A stretch of 64,000 bases of DNA from Lateolabrax maculatus (lineage: Eukaryota > Chordata > Actinopteri > Acropomatiformes > Lateolabracidae): positions 10,045,501 to 10,109,500 of the forward strand of contig CM062213.1 in assembly GCA_031216445.1 (NCBI GenBank), written 5' to 3'. Below, one piece after another: positions 23,201-36,200 of this stretch. A program made the position numbers and the translations under genes. A model generated the notes under the pieces. It saw only the letters and a list, made by a program, of their open reading frames with translations. It did not search any database and had not been told where the DNA came from. The stretch's first letter is position 1. Each line of letters opens with the position of its first letter.

Positions 23201-26200
23201 CTGGGTGTTTACAGCTGCATGGAAGGATCCCCAAGACAGGGAGGTGCCATTTGTTCATCAGGAAGCTTCTCCCGGTGCTCACCTCTGTCATCCAGTGGCC
23301 TGTCCACTCCGACGTCTGTAGTGGATATCCCTCCTCCGTTTGATCTGGCCTACATCACCAAGAGGCCCATCACAAAGAGTTCCCCCTCGCTGTTCATCGA
23401 AGGAGACTCGTCGGAGAAAAACAGGAAAAAGAAGTCCTCCATTAAGCGTTTCCTGATGCTCAAGTTTAGGCGGAAAACAGAGAGCAAGTCTGTTGTGGAT
23501 GTCAACCCGTCCTCCTTTAAGTCCTCCGCAGAGTCCAGCCATCACACGCCCAGCAGACTGCTGGATCTAGATAGACACAGCGTAAGTAGCTCTCCACAGC
23601 TCAACTCACGCTCTGCCAGTAAACCTCACGTTTCATCCGAGCCGGCCTCCAACTTCTTGTTCTACAAGGAAAGCAAAAGAAAAGGGGGCACCGTGGCCTT
23701 TCTCAATCGCAGCGTCGTTCGGGTGGAGTCCTTTGAGGACCGCTCCCGCGTGCCCACCACACCTCTTCCCCTGACCAAGCCTCGCTCCATCTCCTTCCCC
23801 AACACAGATACCTCAGACTACGAGAATGTTCCTGCCATCAGCTCAGATTACGAGAACCTTCAGGTCCCACAGCGGAGGCCTGTCCGACAGGCGCCGTTCA
23901 CAGACTTCTTTGATCGTCCCAGTCGGGCTCTGTCCTCTGCCAATGAGACTGATGGATATGTGGACATGAGCAGCCTCCCAGGGTTCAAGAGTAAAACTCA
24001 GTCACCTGAACAGGAAACAGAAAGGTATGTAAACAAAATAAGAGTGTACAGCCATGCTACATACATAAATACATACATCCTCCAAATGACAATGACATGC
24101 TGGTGTTTAGGTGTTTTAGACAAAGTGCAGCTGAGGCTGAAAACTTTGAAAAAAAAAAAACTTGAGGTATCACCAAAGTCAGTAGGATTCATCCTCCAGG
24201 GGCCTTGAACATCTGTACAAAATTTCAGAGTAATCTATCCGACAGCTGTGGAGACATTTCAGTTTGGACCAAAGTGACGGACCGACTGACTGACTGGCTG
24301 ACATAGCCATCCATAGGGCCATAAAACTTGTGTCTGTGTGCAAGTGTGTGTTCATGTAAACTGATGCTGCTGGACATAATATTAGCGATCTTTGCCATCT
24401 TTTATACTGAGCACAAGTCTTTTTTATTACTGCTCGGGCCACTGTGAGGGTTTAACAATGCCCCTGGGGAGTAGGATTTATAACTATTTATTATGTTGAG
24501 TCCCCTGATGCTGTGATCACAGCAGACATGGATTGGAGTGGTAGGGAGGACAGTACAGGAGCTTCCCTTTTGCTTTGCAGTGAGATGTATAAAGCCTCAG
24601 CTGTGTCTCTGTGTTGTTGGGGCATGTTGGGTGGTAGAGAAGGAAACGCTGGAGGTGCTGGTGGGGGTGGTCTCTTCAGATCTAAGTGAAAACAGACTGG
24701 TTCCATTCATAAATCATATTTTTAGGTGCAAAAACAGACTCTTGTGTTGATGCTGTAGGTAGAGCCTCTTGTCCCCCTGCTGTGGTGCTATTTGTTGGTA
24801 TGATCGGCCATGCTGTGCTGACATTAACCCATCCCCCCTGCATTCCTGTAGGCTGTGCCCATATCATACAGGCCGCTCAGGATGATTAATAGTCAGAGCA
24901 TTGTGGAGTCATTGCTCTTCTCTAGCCATTCAGGAACAACAGTCTGAGATAAAATCTCAGTATGTTCTGTGGTCAGCAGTTGTTCACTGCAGTGCTCCCC
25001 TCTCTTCATTGTGGCTATGTGTGCAAGAAAAACTGTACAACAAAGGCTCTAAAATACTTTTTTTGTAATGTTTTGCATGTCCTAAAGTACTCCAACAGAC
25101 ATAATACACATTAAAAAAAAAGGTAGATACACAATCTTCATTTCATCCTCTACTCTGCTGGTACCTCCATCCTCTGACTTCAGTCAAAACAACAGCACAA
25201 AGGTCCCCTATTAGTCTTTTTCTCAAATGAGCAATCTGTCTAAATCTCATACCATTACACTATCAGAAAAGTATGTGATTTTTTTCATTTACCTTTTGAT
25301 CTGTAAAATGATACATAATACTATTCCACAGTGTGATACACATGTACTGTATTTTTTAGGTATTGTATAAATTCCGATAAGTGTGTATGGACTGTGAGTA
25401 GAGCTGAAACAATTAAACTATGAGTTGATTAATTGCTAAACAGAAAAAAATAACAATTTTGATTTTAATTGATTTATTGTTAGGTATTTATTTTCTTGCA
25501 AAAATGTCCATCTTCTCAATTGTTTTAATGTTTTATATTGAAACAAGCAATTTGCTTTTGGATATTGTAATGGGAATTTCCAGTGATTTTAAAGATCTAG
25601 TGATTAATTGAGTAATCAAGAAAATGGGAATATTAATCGATTAAAGAAAATAATCATCATTTGCAGGGGCAACAGGTGCTTTGTTGAAGAATATTCTACT
25701 TCTTTTAAAGTTATGTGTAAAAACCTGAGCTTCCTATGTTAGCACTTAACAAATATAGCGGTATGATTTTCTTTTTTTTTACACTTTGTAGAAGCCTGTA
25801 ATCACAGCAAAGCAATAACCGGATGGACAGCAGAGTCAGTGGTCGAGGCTGCTACTTTTACAGTTGCCTGAAGGGGCAATATTAGCAGATCATAGTTTGG
25901 AGATCATTGCCGTCTTTGCCCCATCACTGCTATCACTGGAACAAATAGGCTCGCCAATAAACCCCAGGCCAAAAGAAAATGACAATTTTTTATCTCCTCC
26001 TGTAATATACCGCCATAGATTTCGCCTTGAGCCTTCATACAACATAGCAGGACTGGGAGAAATGACAGAGGAGGTTTATGTGGGAGTGATATAAAAGCCT
26101 AATATAGAAATTGTGCATGTAGTTTGTGGTTGTAGAACTCCCTGGTATCTCATCCAAAGTTTGATCCCTTGAGCAGTAATGGGCCATGCAGCTCTAATGT

Positions 26201-29200
26201 GTGCGGTGCAGAGATCTGAACTGCTCACATACGATGTTCATATGTATCTAATTTGCATCTCAGTGGGGTTAAATCCAGTGGTGCTTGGAGTAAAACATGG
26301 CAGGAACATCACCAGGCAATGGTCACATGTTGTAGAGGATGACTGCATCACTACTGTAACTTAAGGACATGTTTTTATTTGCATAGTTTATATTCCCCCC
26401 TAAGCTGCAGACATTAGCATATTCATTTGGGCTCCTAGTATAAAATACCGACATGCGTCCATGGTTGGGTACAGTTGTCACCGCAGGCTTTTCAGGATCA
26501 GTTTATTAGTTTCTCTAGACCTGCAATGTTTTATCTATTCTCATTTACTTCTAACGCTGAATGTGTTTATTATAGTGATATTTCTATTTAGACGACCATA
26601 AAGGACCATGAAGATGGTTAAATTAAATTAATGTGATATATTCTCATTTGTTCAAGGCTTGAGGACAGAACACACTTCACAGAGTCGAAATTAGTGGTTA
26701 AAAACTTTGCAGCCTACTGTATGGTAAAAACTGGCCCTAAGGACCCCCAAGGGTCATAAGATGATTAAAATAAAGAATATATTATATTTAAGTTCTGTCT
26801 TTTTCTGGCGTTTCTTTAATTATTCCCTTTGTTTTGAGAAATAGTTTTCTTGCAGAAATTTAGGGGAGAAGACATATATCACATCATGTCTGTGGTAAAT
26901 ATGAAGATTACAGCCAGCAGCCAGTCAGCTTACTGTATTTTAGCATAAAGACTGAGAACAAGGGGAAACAGGTAGCCTGGCTCTGTCCAAAGGTAAGAAA
27001 GGCCACCTACCAGCGCCTCTAATAAGGCAAACAAACAAGGTGTTTGTTTCATCTGCACAAAAGACAAAATGTAAAGAGAATTTTTTCTATTTTACAGGAG
27101 CGTACTGCTCCCAGCCAAATGAGATATAATATGGTTTCAGTGAGATTAGAAGTTATGGAAGATTTTGTTACCTTAGGACAGAGCCAACCAGCTGCTAGAT
27201 GTAGCTTTGTATTTACTATAAAGACATGAGAGTGGTATCAATCTTCTCATCAAACTCTCGGTGAGAAAGCGAAAAATGTATCTCCCAAAATTAAACCTAT
27301 TCCTTTAAAATGAAAACACTCTTAGAAGAAAATATCACTCTGCACTTGAATCGCTCACCAGTCATGTCCACCCTAAGACCATAACTTGTGATTAGGGGGC
27401 ACATTAGACATTCACAATCTAAAAAGATGGGGAACCACTGGACTAGACCAGATACTTATTTCTCTACGTTTATTGTAGCGCACCAATACATAATACATAC
27501 AACAATATGTGAAAACGTACTTGGCAATAAACCCAATTCTGATTGTGATTCTGATATTGTAATGACACCATTTTAAGACACCAGTTTGAATTTGTTTGTC
27601 AGGAGTCAGTGTTGAATGATTCCAAAAGATACATTCGGTCTTCTACATAATAAGTGTTTCCTAATCTATTACTGTATTGCTGCTTGACGCTCAGCCAATT
27701 ACCTGTGTAAGTCACTTTTACTGTCAAGATAATTGTTTGTCTTTGTGTCTGTGTCTGTGTACACATAATATATTGTATGCATACAGTGTATGTATGCTAC
27801 ATTTCACCGTAGTACCCATTGTTTCTCACCAGTGCCTACACAGAAGCCTACAACGTGTGTTCGTTGGCTGTCGCTCCACAGACTGTTTCAGTGGGCGATG
27901 TCCGGGGAGAGACGGCGGGGGAGGAAGACCAAGGACGCACCTCCGAGGAGGAAGAGGGAGGTACAGACAGCAATTATGACCGACAGGTTAGTTCTGAAAA
28001 ATGTGTATGAGTTTGTGTAGAGATGGAAAATATATATATCTATACCACATGTTTTGGAATTTTAGATCCATGTTGTGAAATAGATATCCTGTATTGAATG
28101 TTGAAAAACTAACTTCATCATTAGTTGAATAACTGATAAAGTATTTTTTCCTTATTTTCTATGGTTTTCATCTAAGGACCACTATCCTTTAAACAGTGAT
28201 TTAATTAGTTTTATTTTTTGCCATCATTTTGTAAGAGCACGTGTCACCTTTTTCCAAATGGTCGGCAGAAATGACAAATATTTGAAGAACAGCCCAGAAG
28301 AAAATAAAATACAATGAACTGCTTTTTACCTTGGGCAACTGCAAAATTGCCCTCACAAGCCAGGATTTTTATGTGGGTTAATGGAGGTTAATGGGCTACT
28401 AGAAGGCTGTCCTCATTATTTAGAATTTGATTGCCTCTTAGAGACGATATGGAGAAGGGAGCCAGCTATATTTGTTGAACTGGTGCCAAAATGCTTCAGA
28501 TCTTTCTACCCCTGGGCTTATTACAAGTAAATAATATGATTGTTTACAGCCTGAGGGCAGATCCGGAGCCTTTTACATCGCAAAAGAGCTGGTGGACACA
28601 GAGAGATTGTAAGTTACAAGTAAACTAATTTCCCCTATCAAATATCTCTGCTTGTCGGTCAAAACTAATCAGGTTCCCTTCACTTTCCTGTTTAATTGTG
28701 TATTTATTTCTCTGCCTGCAGACATGTGAAAGCCCTCAAGCTCCTCCAGGAAGTAAGTGATGTATCTCTATTCTCTAAATTTACTATTGCAATATAATTC
28801 TCATGTATGTATCTAGATATTCTCTATGGAAGGGAATTACATTAATTTCTACATTAGGCTACAGTAGGCTGTCAGAGCTCTGTAGAGCTGAGGTTACATT
28901 TTAAAGAACGGCTGTTCATGTTTCTCCGGTTTACATGTTATTACTTAAATCCCCTCAAATGTAAACATCTTTTTGCCTGTCTTAAGCAATCTTGTCCTGT
29001 CAAAAAGAAGACATTCTGTATGTATTTAGGTGCATACTATATTTACTTTAATGCAATCTATATAAATTTACTTTTATTAAATGCTATGCAATGTTGGTGC
29101 CTTGCTCAAAGGCACCTCAACAATGATAATGAGGGAGGAAAGAATGCTTCCCTTTAACTTTTCATCCTAGATTTATCCTTCTGGTGTGGGGATTAAACTA

Positions 29201-30224
29201 ATGACCTAGACTACTACTGCTCCAGTGTTCTTATCAGTGATGAGATTTTTTGATATAATAGCTCATGTACTCCCTGCTGTCAGATATTATCTTGTTGTAC
29301 TATTGCACAAGAAGGGAATGAAAACAAGGGGAGGAATGCGGACTGTAGTGAAATTGTATCCTTAGTAAGACTTTGAAGATAAACTATGAAAAGTAACCAT
29401 TCCGCCACACTCGCTTGTCTACCAGGACTTTCGGGAAGCGGTGGGGGCAGCAGTTGGGGACGAGGGAGACCCTGTGTTGGATGACGAGAGGCTTCGAGAG
29501 ATTCTCAATGAGCTGCCAGATGTTTACACCCTGCACCGCAGAATCCTCAACGAGCTGGAGAATCGAATACGAAATTGGTGAGAAGCGTACACCATCCAAT
29601 GCTGTTAATACTACATGCAGACATCACATTATGCTGTAACTAAAAAGGATTTACCTTCCACACTCGTCCCTCTTCTTCCACAGAGTGCACTCATTAATGC
29701 AGCTCAGAAAGCATTACAAGCTTCCCCTCCATCTGCTCACGTCTGTTTTTTCTCAGGGAGGAGAGTCAGAGGATTGCAGACATCTTCCTGTGCAGAAAAG
29801 CAGAGTTCTTGGTTTTTACCACTTACATTGGCCACTATGACCGCAGTATGAGCCTGCTGGAGGACAGCTGCCGAACTTCACCTGCCTTTGCAGCCATTGT
29901 TCACCAGTTTGAGGTCAGACCAGTATATTCTTTCCACATGACATGTGTAAAAAATAGAAATTTGAATTCCAGCCTGCTTGAAAAACAGACAACAAACAAA
30001 CAAAGGTTTTGCTCACTGCTTAAATGTGCTTAAACAGGAAAACAGGACTACCGGGAATTTTTGGAATAATTAAATTAGAATAGAGAACACTTTAGTGGAG
30101 GTGGTGAACAATTGCAGACGTTCTAATTAAAAATAACAGTGAAACTTTGGTTTCAACCTAGTATATTTGATAGTTATCAAGAGCCTCACTTATCTCTGCA
30201 TATTATCTCTTAACAGCGTGGTTC

Positions 30225-30262
<38 letters not shown>

Positions 30263-33200
30263 TTATGTGAAATTACAAGGATGAAGTGCATGTTTTGTGG
30301 TGGCAGAGATGGCGGAGGCTGTCTGTGTGGTATTTGCCTGCATGTGTGTGTCTGTGTGAGCGAGAAGAGAGCCTTTGTGACTAAAAGCAAAAGATTCAAA
30401 CCCCTTAAAAGGTTCAAGCAGAAGGCAGACAGCTAAGTGAATAAAAGTAGTAATTAAATTTAAAGCAACCACTACACCGTGTTCTTGGCTGTTAAAAGAA
30501 CTGTCATGACACCCAAAGGAAAAATTTAGACCATATGTTTAGATGTTAAGAACAAAAATCTTTGGTATGATTCACTCAGAACGATAATGTATTTATGTAA
30601 GTTGCATTTCCAAGCCAGAGAAGCCATTAAGTTGATAAGTTTAAAATATGAAACATAAAAAAAAAGGATATGATAGCATGTTTGACAATTCAACAGGGAG
30701 TTTGCAGCATCTGTTCACCATCCACTATTTAATTTAAAATTAAACCGATTATCCAGCCATGGACAAAGGAGTTTTCAATATTTTCCCTACATTTTATAGA
30801 CCACTGAGGAGTAGACTTGGCAGAAAGTCTTTGCAGAGCTGGGCAGTTTTCTCTGTCTGATTTAAGAGCACCCATGTTTAAAAGTCATCATATTCTCCTA
30901 AGCACTTTGTGTATTAATGTCAGTGCAGTAAGCTCTTTTCTCTGTTTGCCTTTCATCATTATGAGTTTAATTGATTATGAGTTTATAATGTAGAGTTTTT
31001 ACATGGGGAATCTGCTGACAGGATCGTTTTTCCACACGTTTGAATTAAAAGTTTTCAAGGACTAAAAAACCAAAGCTCTAGGTTAAATCACTTTCACTTT
31101 GAATGTGTGTGTGTGTTTGTGTAACACTTGTTATTTTGCAGAGCATTGTGCTGACCAGCAGTTATTGTGTTATTGGCCCTTGTTCATACTTAAACTATGA
31201 CTGCTGGTTCTGCTCAAAGGTCCAGTGTTGTTGTATAATTTGATTCACAGTACAATTTTCATTTTCTTTGCCAAAGTATTTGACGTGTGGATATCTACAG
31301 TAAATATTCTCCAAATTAAAAGAAATTATACGGTGAAAATGTTGACTTTGTTTTTGTTTTACTTGTCTCAGCAGCAGAGTCCAGCAGGGGAGAAAGTGTC
31401 TCTAAAATATCAGCTCCTGCAGGTCATTGTGCGCGTGGCTCAGTACCGCATGCTCCTCACTGGTGAGTCTAGTGTAAACATTTAGTACCTTTTCTGGATA
31501 AAACAATATATTTCACTCAAGGTGGTTGCATTCATTTTCTCTCCCTCCTCCTACAGATTACCTGAACAACCTCTCCCCTGATTCTAGGGAATATGAAGAC
31601 ACCCAGGGTACAGTAAACAAACAGCAGACATGGTGTGGATAGGGGCTGCTCGCTCTGCGCTCTCTGTTGCTCACAGGAGAGCCTTACTGGCCTTGTTTGT
31701 GGCTCTGTGTTTACAGGGAATTTATTTGTGCTCATTTGGCATGGAGGGATGGCCATGAGAGAGCCAATTTAGATTTTTCTGTTTGTGGAGGTAACCCACC
31801 AGGCAGTCATTTTTGCTCTCTTCTGTGTGAAGACTGTAATATGTAATTCATGAGAAGGCCAGTTACAGCAACACTATCTCTTATCTCTGATAAGGGAGCC
31901 ACCCGAGTCCAGGCTTGTCGACACATCCGGGCTCCTGACTCATTTTGAGTTTTATCTTTGGTGACTTTCAACATAGAGCAAAAGAACAAAGAAACATCTC
32001 CTCAATTATGAATATTCATTGTGAATGTGTTCATGTAGTGTCTTTCCTGATTCCTCTCTCTGTGTTTGTCGTATACAGCTGCTGTGGTGGTGGTGTCTGA
32101 CATTGCAGATCAAGTAAACGACAGCTTAAAACATGGGGTAAGTGTCATATTTTGGCTTATGTAACTTATATGTAAACAAACTTTTGTATCCAGAATTACA
32201 TATTTTATTTTCAACCTAAACCTTTGTCAGTACTGAAAACACAAACATTAAAACACATATCTATAGAGTCCCTCATCTTAGTACTTCCAGCAATATGGGT
32301 TGTTTCAACCATGTGGGCTGTTTCTGTCCGTCAAAAAGAGTCTAATTCTGTACATTTATGAAAGATGTACCCCTTATTACTTTAAGATCTTTCCTGCCCA
32401 TTCATCCACATAAAGCTTAGGTCCTAAACAGATTATTCAAGGAAGGTAATTGCTTCCTGAGTAAATGCAGCGTCACTTATCATTGTATAGATTTGTCTAA
32501 ATATATACAGAGGAGGAAATATGAAAGCATTTTCGCCCCAACAATTTATCAAAATGACATTACTAAAACTTACTTTCTCCTATTGCTACTGTGATAATAC
32601 AAATAATACTCTTTACTTAAAGTTGAATCTGCTTCAGGAGACCAAGCTCTGGTACAAAAAAGAGTGAAGAAATCTATGAAAATAAGCCTTTTCTTTCAAT
32701 TTAGCCTCGCCTTCCCTCACACTACTAAGGTGTAGAGCAGTGGTTCCCAACCTTTCTGCCTTGTGGCCCCTTTTATCAAAGCAGTGGCTACTTTCCATCC
32801 ATCATCTCAAGCAAAAAATATTAAATTAGAGGAAAGTCTGAAATAATAAGCATCACTTTGTTAAGCAGAAATATCTTTATTTCTACTTTTCTCTCATGTT
32901 AATCATCTGGCGACCCCTCAGATTTATCTTATTCCACTTGTTGGGGTCTCAACCCTCTGACATTATTTATCCATTCATATTATATTATTTATAATATAAT
33001 AATTAATTATATCAGAGGTGGTTATAAAGGTTTTTAGTACTTTTAAAGATTTTATATTGCATACATTTTTAGCCACCCACGGCCGGCTGTCAACTACTTT
33101 TGTCCAAACTGAAAGCCTGACTCATTCTAAAGAGAACAATAAATGACATGCCTGCCTGATCAAGGTGATAACAATATCTAAAAACAAAGGGAGTCATGAA

Positions 33201-36200
33201 AATAGTTTGTAGATTTACAGGAAAACCACTGTACCGCTCTTTCATCGTTTCTCTTATTTTGGCGTCTCTTTTTGTCTCCCTGTCTTTCTGTTCTTTTCTC
33301 TCTTTGTGTTTCAGGAGAACTTGTTGCGTCTGGTCAACATAGAGTACAGTGTTCGTGGCCAACGGGACCTCCTGCAGCCTGGCAGGGTATGACTCTGATA
33401 ACAGCATTGTTTCTGTCTGTTGATTGCCAGCCCACCCTGTCTGCCCTGCACCACCCCTGTGTTGCCCTTTATAGTACACAATCATTCAGCTGGGAATCCC
33501 CAGCCGGCCTGGTTTTAAACCAACATAGGTTCTTGCAGATGTCCTCTCTGTGTCATGATCAGATGACTTGTGAGGTATTCAGTTTATGCGTATATGCTTT
33601 TTTACTCAGGTCTTTGTGAAGGAGGGCACCCTGATGAAGGTCAGCAGGAAGAGTCGACAGCCCCGTCATCTGTTTTTGGTAAATGCTGCTTCCTGTTTGT
33701 GTTATATAAGTTATGGACATGTGCCAGTTGTCATACTATGTTCATTTAATATTTACTTCGTCATGTAACTACAGTAACTTCTTAAGACTTTTGTAAAATA
33801 TTTGTGTAAAATGTAGATTCAGGAATTTTCTGTCTGGTCTGTTTCTGTGTCCAGACTGAGCTATTAAGAGCAGGGTTTCCTGGCAGGATGTTTCTGAATG
33901 CTGACTTCCTGAGCCAGTTCTTTACTGACAGCACAGGGAAGGTCAACGCCAGCTCTTTGTAAACTGAAGGATCCGTGTACACCTAATTATTAGTCTAATG
34001 TGTCTTCAGCAACTTTAATATAGACAGTGCTCTCAGCTGACTAAGATAAAGCTTAAGTAAACAGGGAGAAGGATGTAGAGGGAGGGGAGAAGGGTCTAAT
34101 TGATAACGTTGTTAAGTATAAACTAAGTAATTGTTCACCACCTGTCACAGCCATAACGTAATTTATTTCACGAAAGAGGCAGTTGAAATTGCATCAAAGA
34201 GGACACACCGTACTAGACATTAAGTTTGTAAAATCATAACATAAAAGCCCTGAAATGTTACAATCAAGAGAGATTAGAAAATTAAACGCCCTCGCAAATT
34301 ATCCATAGAGCATCATCAAAGCACGCTGCTTTTCCCTCCTGTGGCGTTTTTGAAATTTGTGGTCTGGGCTCGACACTAAAAAAGCTCGTAAATGTCTCTT
34401 CTAGAAGAATGTTGGTAATCATCGCTGTGTAACTTTTATCCTTCCAGTTTATCTACCCAGACGTTCATCATGTGTTATCAGCTATTATTAATGTTGGAGA
34501 CAGCATGATCAAACAAGTCTGCAGGAGTTGCCAGGCTCATAACAAAAATACCAAAGCACACAGGGCCAGTAAAATGATTCACTGGAAAAATGGCGGTTAA
34601 TGATCCAATTTGATATCAACATTGATATCTATTTACTGCAGTATCTCATTCATGGATGGTCATAAAAATTCAGTCTTGGGGTTTTAAATGTATAGATTCC
34701 CCCAAGACACTTTTTCAGGGCTTCAAAAATACATTGAATGATAGTTTTGTATCCAATATGTTTTTTACAAAAAAATTCAGTTACCTTGTTTAAAACGTTT
34801 ATACATACAGTCTGGTGTGAATTTTTACCCATAAGTGAATCAACTTTGGCAACTTGTCAGAGTCAAGTTTTGTATATTAGCTTAGAGTGCCACCTACTGG
34901 AGAATTACTGCACATAAATGAATGATGAAGTCTGGAGACTATTTTTTTCATTTTTAATATATCCTTTTAACATGACCTCTGATCTGCATTTATTTGTCCG
35001 TTTTGCAGCTTTAATATGAATAACGAGTGTTATCTTTGTCTGTTGTCAGATGAATGACGTGCTGCTGTATACCTACCCTCAGCAGGACGGGAAATACAGA
35101 CTGAAGAATACTCTGCCACTCACTGGGATGAAGGTCAGAGTCTAATGTCGTAATCTCTTTGATATCTAACCATGTTTCCTTTCAAAATCCCCCATTAGTT
35201 GTTATGCAATTAAAGATGGAAGTGCTTTTTCCAACACGTAAAACTACAGCCATTTAAGTATTAAATAATATACATATATGTATTTTCTGATTAAATTCTC
35301 TACATGTTTGCAGTTAACAGAAAACGTGAGACTGGAAAAATATGCTGTTCCCAAACTGTCAGACCTTCATTTCTCTCTCCGTCTCTCTGGTCTTTGATTT
35401 GTGATTTTACTGATTTCCCAGGTCAGTAAACCCATCATAGAAAATGTCCAAAATGCACTGAAGATCGAAGGAACAGACATCTCCATCACTTTGTCTGCAA
35501 GGTGGGTCACTCTGTACTCTGTCCTGTTTGAATAATGGATGATATCTAAGTTTAAAACCTCTGAGATCTTAACTGTGTAAAATGTTTACGACTGCAGCTG
35601 ATGTTTTGCATATTTTGTAATGACTTTTGGATAGCTTCATTTGCTGAATTATATTTTAGTACTAATAGTTTAGTGATTTTGTGTGTGAATTTTGCAGTTC
35701 GTTCATTGAAAGAGAGGACTGGTATTACACTCTAAGCCGCACTGTGACTGAACATGCTAGAGGATCTGTAGCATTCAGCAGTTGCTCTGGAGAGGTGAGC
35801 AACCCCTGCTTTCCTGTATTTATCTATTAAGTCATTACTTAAATGAGACTGTTACATGTTATCATCTGTGTGTTTGTTCCAGTCCAGAGATCGTCTGCGA
35901 CTGTCTCTAGGAGAGAAAGCTCCCACTCTGGTTCCAGTATCACAAGTGATGATGTGCATGAACTGCACCTCAGATTTCAGCCTCACTCTTCGTAGACACC
36001 ACTGCCATGGCTGCGGAAGAGTGAGTCACACACAAATAAAACACAGTGCTCCATAATAATTCAATACCGCTTACTGTTTTCTGAGCTTTTTAATGTGCCT
36101 GTGGTGAATTTATGTTGTTTGTCACAGATTGTTTGTCGGAGCTGCTCCAGGAACCGATATCCACTGAAATATATGAAAGACCGCATGGCCAAAGTGTGTG

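Larger units (their letters stand above)
24025..27832 (+). other. fgd5: fgd5 intron 2 (3.8 kb)
   Basis: Donor gtatgt, acceptor ctcaccag. This is the longest fgd5 intron and the richest in repeats: a LINE fragment, a TIR-type element and a fold-back MITE, listed separately. The interval 26160-26400 is unique-looking and repeat-free, so it is a possible place for an intronic enhancer, though nothing specific supports that. Confidence 0.75.

Noticed and set aside
24025..24208. C-terminal extension of the giant fgd5 exon
   Set aside because: A strong donor (gtatgt) at 24025 joins in frame to 27833 and restores the conserved SAYTEAYNV segment. The extension is intron plus LINE sequence.
30223..30472. 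Overlapping open frames around the GT run in fgd5 intron 7
   Set aside because: They are products of the microsatellite and lie wholly inside an intron defined by conserved exons on both sides.
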